Below, piece by piece: positions 6,086-6,855 of a DNA stretch of 6,855 nt. Under the pieces are notes generated by a model that had not been told where the DNA came from, searched no databases, and saw only the letters and a list, made by a program, of their open reading frames with translations. The stretch spans positions 1-6,855 of the forward strand of contig QBLP01000104.1 of the NCBI GenBank assembly GCA_003070825.1. The letters are read 5' to 3'. Origin of the DNA: Halanaerobium sp. (GTDB lineage Bacteria > Bacillota > Halanaerobiia > Halanaerobiales > Halanaerobiaceae). The position numbers were made by a program, and so were the translations under genes. How positions within the stretch are numbered: position 1 is the stretch's first letter; each line of letters starts with the position of its first letter.

Positions 6086-6107
6086 CTCTTTGATGGTATT
6101 TAAAGAG
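6086..6107 (-). other. Small hairpin in the leader of the 50-residue gene
   Basis: CTCTTT and AAAGAG form a 6-bp stem around a 10-base loop, ending next to the AAAGGAGG ribosome binding site. It could affect translation initiation, but a stem this short and AT-rich could be chance. Confidence 0.3.
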
Positions 6108-6126
6108 TTAATTCTTCTTGATCACC

Positions 6127-6155
6127 TATATAATATATAACTGTAAACTGGTTAA
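6127..6155 (-). promoter_or_regulatory. Candidate sigma-A promoter of the operon
   Basis: On the minus strand, TTAACC (6150-6155) and TATATA (6127-6132) are separated by 17 bases, each matching four of six consensus positions. The predicted transcription start near 6120 would give a leader of about 50 bases. Its position between the terminator at 6171-6201 and the first gene fits an operon promoter. The stretch is very AT-rich, so other registers (for example TTTACA with TATTAT) cannot be excluded. Confidence 0.45.
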
Positions 6156-6170
6156 ATTAATTCTGATGAC

Positions 6171-6201
6171 AAAAATAATAGCCACCCTAATACAGGATGG
6201 C
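6171..6201 (-). terminator. Intrinsic terminator or attenuator upstream of the operon
   Basis: Minus-strand GCCATCC (6195-6201) pairs with GGGTGGC (6181-6187), a 7-bp stem with one T-G wobble and a 7-base loop, followed by TATTATTTTT (6171-6180). The wobble is a true pair only in the minus-strand RNA (the plus strand gives C-A), and the T-rich tail is on that side, so it acts on leftward transcription entering from the right. Confidence 0.7.
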
Positions 6202-6204
6202 CAA
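6187..6204 (-). CDS. Possible five-codon leader peptide (TTG start)
   Basis: AAGGAG (6214-6219) lies 9 bases before a TTG that opens TTG GCC ATC CTG TAT TAG, a five-residue peptide. Its codons cover the 5' arm and loop of the terminator hairpin at 6171-6201, so a translating ribosome would disrupt that hairpin, the arrangement used in attenuation. The peptide is so short that chance is a serious alternative. Confidence 0.25.
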   Translation of the reverse strand: MAILY

Positions 6205-6353
6205 TTGTATGATCTCCTTATTTATTTGATCTATATCATCTGTTTCAGCTATAGTCTGTCACAGTTAGCAAGTTAGATGCTGTAAATATTGATTAGTTAG
6301 AAGCTATTCCTCCCGGTATAAGTTATAATCTTTTCCCAGCAACAGTGAACTTA

Positions 6354-6373
6354 ATTAAATCAGCTGATTTAAT
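6354..6373. repeat. 20-bp perfect palindrome (operator-like)
   Basis: The sequence is perfectly self-complementary with no spacer, centred on CAGCTG (AAATCAGCTGATTT core). Such symmetry fits a dimeric regulator site. It lies six bases after the end of the 64-codon open stretch in the leftward direction, about 200 bases from the operon promoter. Confidence 0.5.
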
Positions 6374-6378
6374 CTCCC

Positions 6379-6573
6379 TTAAACTTCAAGAAGCAATTTC
6401 TGCTCTACCTGTTTCTCTATTTGCTCCTGTACAAATGCAGTATTCACAGCATAATACATAATTTTTGCTTGTGATGATAAATCTATCACCAGGAATAATA
6501 TTTGCTTTAACTCAATATTTATTGCCTCAAGTATCGATTTCCAGCCTGGATTGAGTTGATTTTCAGTCTGCAG
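6379..6573 (-). pseudogene. 64-codon open stretch lacking a start, possible gene remnant
   Basis: Between stops at 6574-6576 and 6379-6381 a minus-strand frame reads 64 residues with protein-like composition: NPGWKSILEAINIELKQILF, an aliphatic segment LFLVIDL, and an EQIEKQVEQKLLLEV amphipathic end. No ATG, GTG or TTG with a ribosome binding site opens it; the first ATG is at codon 39. The same frame continues leftward through several stops to a 23-codon run ending at 6187. This could be an old gene broken by stops or simply chance in AT-rich DNA. Confidence 0.25.
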
Positions 6574-6691
6574 TTATAATTTTTCTAAGTCATTGTTGGA
6601 GTATTTTAGAGCAAAAAGTTTCCCCTTAAAAAAAAGCCATATATAAAAAAAATAAACCCCTTCAAAAATTTAAAATAAATATTTTTTTAAT

Positions 6692-6739
6692 ATAGGAGTT
6701 TAATATTTACTTGGTCTTTAAGTAAATATTAAACCCTAT
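6692..6739. repeat. Long inverted repeat (20-bp stem with one bulged base)
   Basis: GTTTAATATTTACTT (6698-6712) and AAGTAAATATTAAAC (6720-6734) are perfectly complementary over 15 bp around a 7-base loop (GGTCTTT). The pairing extends outward as ATAGG (6692-6696) with CCTAT (6735-6739), leaving A6697 bulged. There is no T-run directly after either arm, so it does not look like an ordinary terminator. Confidence 0.85.
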
Positions 6740-6855
6740 GGAGATCTTTATAAAGAAAAACATATTATGCAAAAAGAAAAAGCTTCTTACTCAGCCTAAA
6801 CTGCCATAAAAATTTGAGTGGTCAAAATTACTGCAACAATCAATTAGCAGAATTA

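Larger units (their letters stand above)
6202..6855. other. Long region without a convincing gene
   Basis: Neither strand carries a frame with a start, ribosome binding site and coding character. What is visible: orphan ribosome-binding-like motifs on the minus strand (GGGAGG near 6311-6316, AAGGAG at 6214-6219), a 64-codon stretch without a start (6379-6573), a 20-bp palindrome (6354-6373), A/T homopolymer tracts (6627-6690), and a long inverted repeat (6692-6739). The rightmost 35 bases have a weak resemblance to IS21-type ends. It may be a decayed gene region or a control or attachment region at the edge of a mobile element. Confidence 0.5.

Noticed and set aside
6129..6134. Perfect TATAAT on the plus strand
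   Set aside because: No good -35 box is at the right distance and no plus-strand gene lies downstream; it sits inside a TA-rich run that serves the minus-strand promoter candidate.
6627..6690. A/T homopolymer runs with repeated AAGGGG on the minus strand
   Set aside because: Low-complexity sequence; the repeat is only six bases and supports no specific feature.
6698..6734. Sequence starting GTTT and ending AAAC, the common pattern of a CRISPR repeat
   Set aside because: Only one copy is present, the arms are perfectly complementary over 15 bp, which is far more than in usual CRISPR repeats, and no spacers or cas genes are seen.

Overview
The window is AT-rich with strong AGGAGG-type ribosome binding sites, and every supported gene lies on the minus strand. 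This suggests a low-GC Bacillota host. The lysine- and glutamate-rich, phage-like proteins would fit a salt-adapted anaerobe such as the Halanaerobiales, but that placement is an impression and was not tested. The content is that of a mobile element (prophage, integrated plasmid or conjugative element), not housekeeping DNA. No integrase, replication or structural gene is visible.

Layout, in the direction of transcription (right to left). Positions 6855-6202 hold no convincing gene. They contain a long AT-rich inverted repeat (6692-6739), a 20-bp perfect palindrome (6354-6373), a 64-codon stretch with no usable start (6379-6573), and a minus-strand terminator (6171-6201) overlapped by a possible five-codon leader peptide. 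A candidate promoter (6127-6155) then starts a compact operon. Its genes are a 50-residue hydrophobic protein, a terminator-like hairpin, an unknown 188-residue protein, a 40-residue zinc ribbon, a Mu Gam-like DNA-end protector, a second terminator-like hairpin, an ArdC-type protein with an HETAH metallopeptidase motif, a RecT/Bet single-strand annealing protein, an 85-residue protein, a 70-residue protein, a short RadC (JAB/MPN) protein with an intact metal site, and a second RadC-like protein whose metal site is destroyed. After a 90-base gap come an exported ankyrin-repeat protein and the start of a small membrane protein cut by the left edge.

How the genes fit together: Gam-like, ArdC-like, RecT and RadC are all typical early or establishment functions of phages and plasmids. 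They would protect incoming DNA ends from host nucleases, evade restriction, and recombine or anneal single strands. No exonuclease partner for RecT and no single-stranded DNA binding protein is seen. The ankyrin and membrane genes look like a separate envelope-associated cargo module.

The most interesting points are the adjacent catalytic/non-catalytic RadC pair, the terminator hairpins inside the operon, two small genes that a length cutoff would miss (zinc ribbon and 50-residue protein), and the long inverted repeat near the right end.
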